Source of the DNA: Saprospiraceae bacterium
GTDB taxonomy: Bacteria > Bacteroidota > Bacteroidia > Chitinophagales > Saprospiraceae
DNA: 64,000 bases
Assembly: GCA_025056735.1 (NCBI GenBank)
Contig: JANWVR010000062.1
Coordinates: 1-64,000, forward strand
Direction: 5' to 3'
The position numbers were made by a program, and so were the translations under genes. Under the pieces are notes generated by a model that was not told the DNA's origin, ran no database searches, and saw nothing but the letters and a program-made list of their open reading frames with translations. Shown one piece after another: positions 62,405 to 64,000 of this stretch (position 1 is the stretch's first letter; each line of letters opens with the position of its first letter).

Positions 62405-63331
62405 ATGAGCAAATGCGCCGTTCTTGACTTAGGCACCAACATCTTCCACCTGCTGATTGCGCAGGCCGATGCTCGCCAGCCCAACGGCTGGACGCCGCTA
62501 TGCCGCGACCGCGCGCCGGTGCATTTGGCTGAGGAGGGTATCGAACGCATTGGCCCGGCGGCCTTTCAGCGAGGATTAGAAGCGCTGCGCCGCTTTCGCG
62601 AGCAGACACAGAAGCACGGCGTCGCGCTGGCAGATGTTCGCGCCTTTGGCACAGCCGCTCTGCGCACGGCGCAAAATGCGCCCGAATTCCTGCATGCCGT
62701 CGAGCAAGAGACGGGCATCCGTCCCGAGATCATTTCCGGCGAGCGGGAGGCGGAGCTTATCTTCAAAGGTGTGCTACAGGCCGTGCCTTTTCCAGAGGGA
62801 AATGCACTCGTCATGGACATCGGCGGCGGCAGTGTGGAATTTATTGTAGCTCAGGCAAGTCAGGTGCGCTGGCAGCAAAGCTTTCCCGTAGGCACTACGG
62901 TGCTGTTCCATCGGTTTCACAAAAGCGACCCTATCGCTCCGGAGGAGGTTGCCGCATTGAAGGCTTACTTAGAGGAGGCCCTGGCTGAGCTCTGGGCTAT
63001 GCTGGCGAAATACCCGACGCATACGCTCATTGGCGCGGCAGGCGCTTTTGACACGTTGGATGAAATGCTCAACCTGCCTCAAACGCCGCCGGCGCTATAT
63101 GGCTACCTCTCGCACGAGGGCTTCGAGCGGCTCTACGCACGCATCGTCTCCTCGACGCTGGCCGAACGCTCCTCATGGCCCGACCTGAAGCCAGAACGCC
63201 GGCTGACCATCGTGGTGGGCATGATCCTCATCCGGCACGTGCTGGAACGCACGCAAGCGCGCGACGTGTACGCCTCGAAGTATTCGCTCAAAGAAGGCGC
63301 GGTGGCAGAGTGGATAGCAGCCAGCCCTTGA
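62405..63331 (+). CDS. ppx: Exopolyphosphatase/guanosine-pentaphosphatase (Ppx/GppA family)
   Basis: The protein has 308 residues from the ATG at 62405 (MSKCAVLDLGTNIFHLLIA). The family hydrolyses polyphosphate or pppGpp and has an actin-like fold. Phosphate-1 is VLDLGTNIFHLLIA, the catalytic Glu region is RPEIISGEREAELIFKGV, and phosphate-2 is ALVMDIGGGSVEFIV. It lacks the C-terminal HD-like domains of the long E. coli enzymes, so it is the short form. The ATG at 62405 follows the promoter closely. A perfect stem-loop lies 22 bp after its stop codon. Confidence 0.9.
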   Translation: MSKCAVLDLGTNIFHLLIAQADARQPNGWTPLCRDRAPVHLAEEGIERIGPAAFQRGLEALRRFREQTQKHGVALADVRAFGTAALRTAQNAPEFLHAVEQETGIRPEIISGEREAELIFKGVLQAVPFPEGNALVMDIGGGSVEFIVAQASQVRWQQSFPVGTTVLFHRFHKSDPIAPEEVAALKAYLEEALAELWAMLAKYPTHTLIGAAGAFDTLDEMLNLPQTPPALYGYLSHEGFERLYARIVSSTLAERSSWPDLKPERRLTIVVGMILIRHVLERTQARDVYASKYSLKEGAVAEWIAASP

Positions 63332-63353
63332 GCACCCACACTTCCACCGACGG

Positions 63354-63383
63354 CCGGCGCATCGCATTCGAGCGATGCGCCGG
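63354..63383. terminator. Perfect 12-bp stem-loop after ppx
   Basis: CCGGCGCATCGC pairs perfectly with GCGATGCGCCGG around ATTCGA. Only AAAATTT follows, so it is a weak or factor-assisted terminator, or an mRNA 3'-end stabiliser. Confidence 0.5.
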
Positions 63384-63517
63384 AAAATTTGTGTCAACAA
63401 TAGCAAGAGCGCGCGGTTTTCCGCCGACGAAGTGCTTCAGCCATTTGGCTACCAACGCCAGAAGTCGTTGCTTTGCAGTTGTTTTTTATTTCATAAAAAA
63501 AGAACCGCACGAATAGC

Positions 63518-64000
63518 ATGCTTACTGAAACCGCACACGCTTCCTCTGCCGCCCCAAACGCCGCTCAAACGCGCGTTCCCATCACGGTTACTTACGGCGA
63601 TGGTATTGGCCCCGAAATTATGAACGCCGTCTTGTTTATTTTAGAAAAAGGCGGCGCTCGCATAGACGTCGAGACTGTGGAGGTGGGCGAAAAAGTTTAT
63701 TTGTCGGGCAACACGTCGGGTATCCCGGAAGAAGCCTGGGAGTCCATCCACCGCACGCGCGTGCTGCTGAAGGCGCCCATCACCACGCCTCAAGGTTCGG
63801 GTTACAAGAGCCTGAACGTAACGATGCGCAAAACGCTGGGCCTGTTTGCCAATGTGCGCCCGTGCGTCAACTACGCGCCGTTTGTGCCCAGCAAACACGC
63901 GCACATGGACATGGTTATCATTCGCGAAAACGAAGAAGACCTCTACGCAGGCATTGAGCACCGTCAAACGGACGAGGTCATTCAGTGCCTCAAGCTGATC
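63518..64000 (+). CDS. icd: Isocitrate dehydrogenase (NADP-dependent family), 5' part
   Basis: The reading frame starts at the ATG at 63518 (MLTETAHASSAAPNAAQTRVPITV) and runs past the right edge, so it is absent from the ORF track; 161 residues are visible. The N-terminal isocitrate/isopropylmalate dehydrogenase motif is VTYGDGIGPEIMNAVLFILEKGGA. Substrate-site residues lie in LKAPITTPQGSGYKSLNVTMRKTLGLFANVRP, and VIIRENEEDLYAGIEHRQT is the conserved loop. It converts isocitrate to 2-oxoglutarate in the citric acid cycle. The style matches the isocitrate dehydrogenase subfamily of Bacteroidota and Rickettsiales. Confidence 0.92.
   Translation, partial: MLTETAHASSAAPNAAQTRVPITVTYGDGIGPEIMNAVLFILEKGGARIDVETVEVGEKVYLSGNTSGIPEEAWESIHRTRVLLKAPITTPQGSGYKSLNVTMRKTLGLFANVRPCVNYAPFVPSKHAHMDMVIIRENEEDLYAGIEHRQTDEVIQCLKLI

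Overview
This is a chromosomal window of a high-GC member of Bacteroidota. The evidence is: (i) promoters of the Bacteroidota type, TTG-N20/21-TAnnTT[TC]G, recur upstream of genes; (ii) two giant secreted proteins end in type IX secretion sorting domains, one with the gliding-motility (type B) C-terminus and one with the short type A C-terminus; (iii) several families are typical of the phylum (DUF4296 and DUF1573 lipoproteins, TamB followed by a flippase, the Bacteroidota-type isocitrate dehydrogenase). Gene content suggests the Saprospiria/Chitinophagia side of the phylum, but I cannot fix the genus.

Layout. 1-12 kb (minus strand): a signal-peptide protein cut by the left edge, an outer-membrane barrel protein, and two very large T9SS cargo proteins. 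12-17 kb: an rRNA methyltransferase, an ECF sigma/anti-sigma pair and an AAA-ATPase with a PD-(D/E)XK nuclease-like tail. 17-20 kb: a four-gene plus-strand unit of an outer-membrane barrel, a double zinc-ribbon protein, an ExbD-like protein with a TonB-like proline-rich arm, and an ExbB/MotA-like channel, ending at a strong terminator. 20-31 kb (plus strand): a DUF1573 lipoprotein, an Asp-box propeller protein, an SGNH-hydrolase/UbiA fusion, Maf, a glycosyltransferase, a SixA-like phosphatase, a DUF4296 lipoprotein, a Wzc-type tyrosine kinase, then tRNA-Gly and tRNA-Leu. 31-41 kb (mostly minus): flippase, TamB, a coiled-coil membrane protein, a PPP-type phosphatase, a TPR lipoprotein, and a plus-strand alpha/beta hydrolase. 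41-57 kb (minus): a complete division/cell-wall cluster in the order mraZ-rsmH-ftsL-ftsI-murE-mraY-murD-ftsW-murG-murC-ftsQ-ftsA-ftsZ, without murF or ddl. 57-64 kb: an 800-bp repeat-rich non-coding region, a double amidohydrolase, a coiled-coil/helix-hairpin-helix protein, Ppx/GppA, and the start of isocitrate dehydrogenase.

The division cluster makes lipid II (MurC, MurD, MurE, MraY, MurG), flips or polymerises it (FtsW, FtsI) and organises the ring (FtsZ, FtsA, FtsQ, FtsL). MraZ sits first, and three 10-bp-spaced TGG boxes upstream of it overlap its promoter, as expected for autoregulation. Wzc, the flippase and the glycosyltransferase point to surface polysaccharide export. TamB serves outer-membrane assembly.

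The most unusual signals are, first, a family of short perfect palindromes (core GCCAAAC-NN-GTTTGGC, 25-bp period) in three intergenic arrays whose arms vary by compensatory changes and which carry a GTA foot like REP elements; and second, the 17-20 kb ion-motor-like operon, which pairs an ExbB-like channel with an ExbD/TonB-like hybrid and a zinc-ribbon protein.
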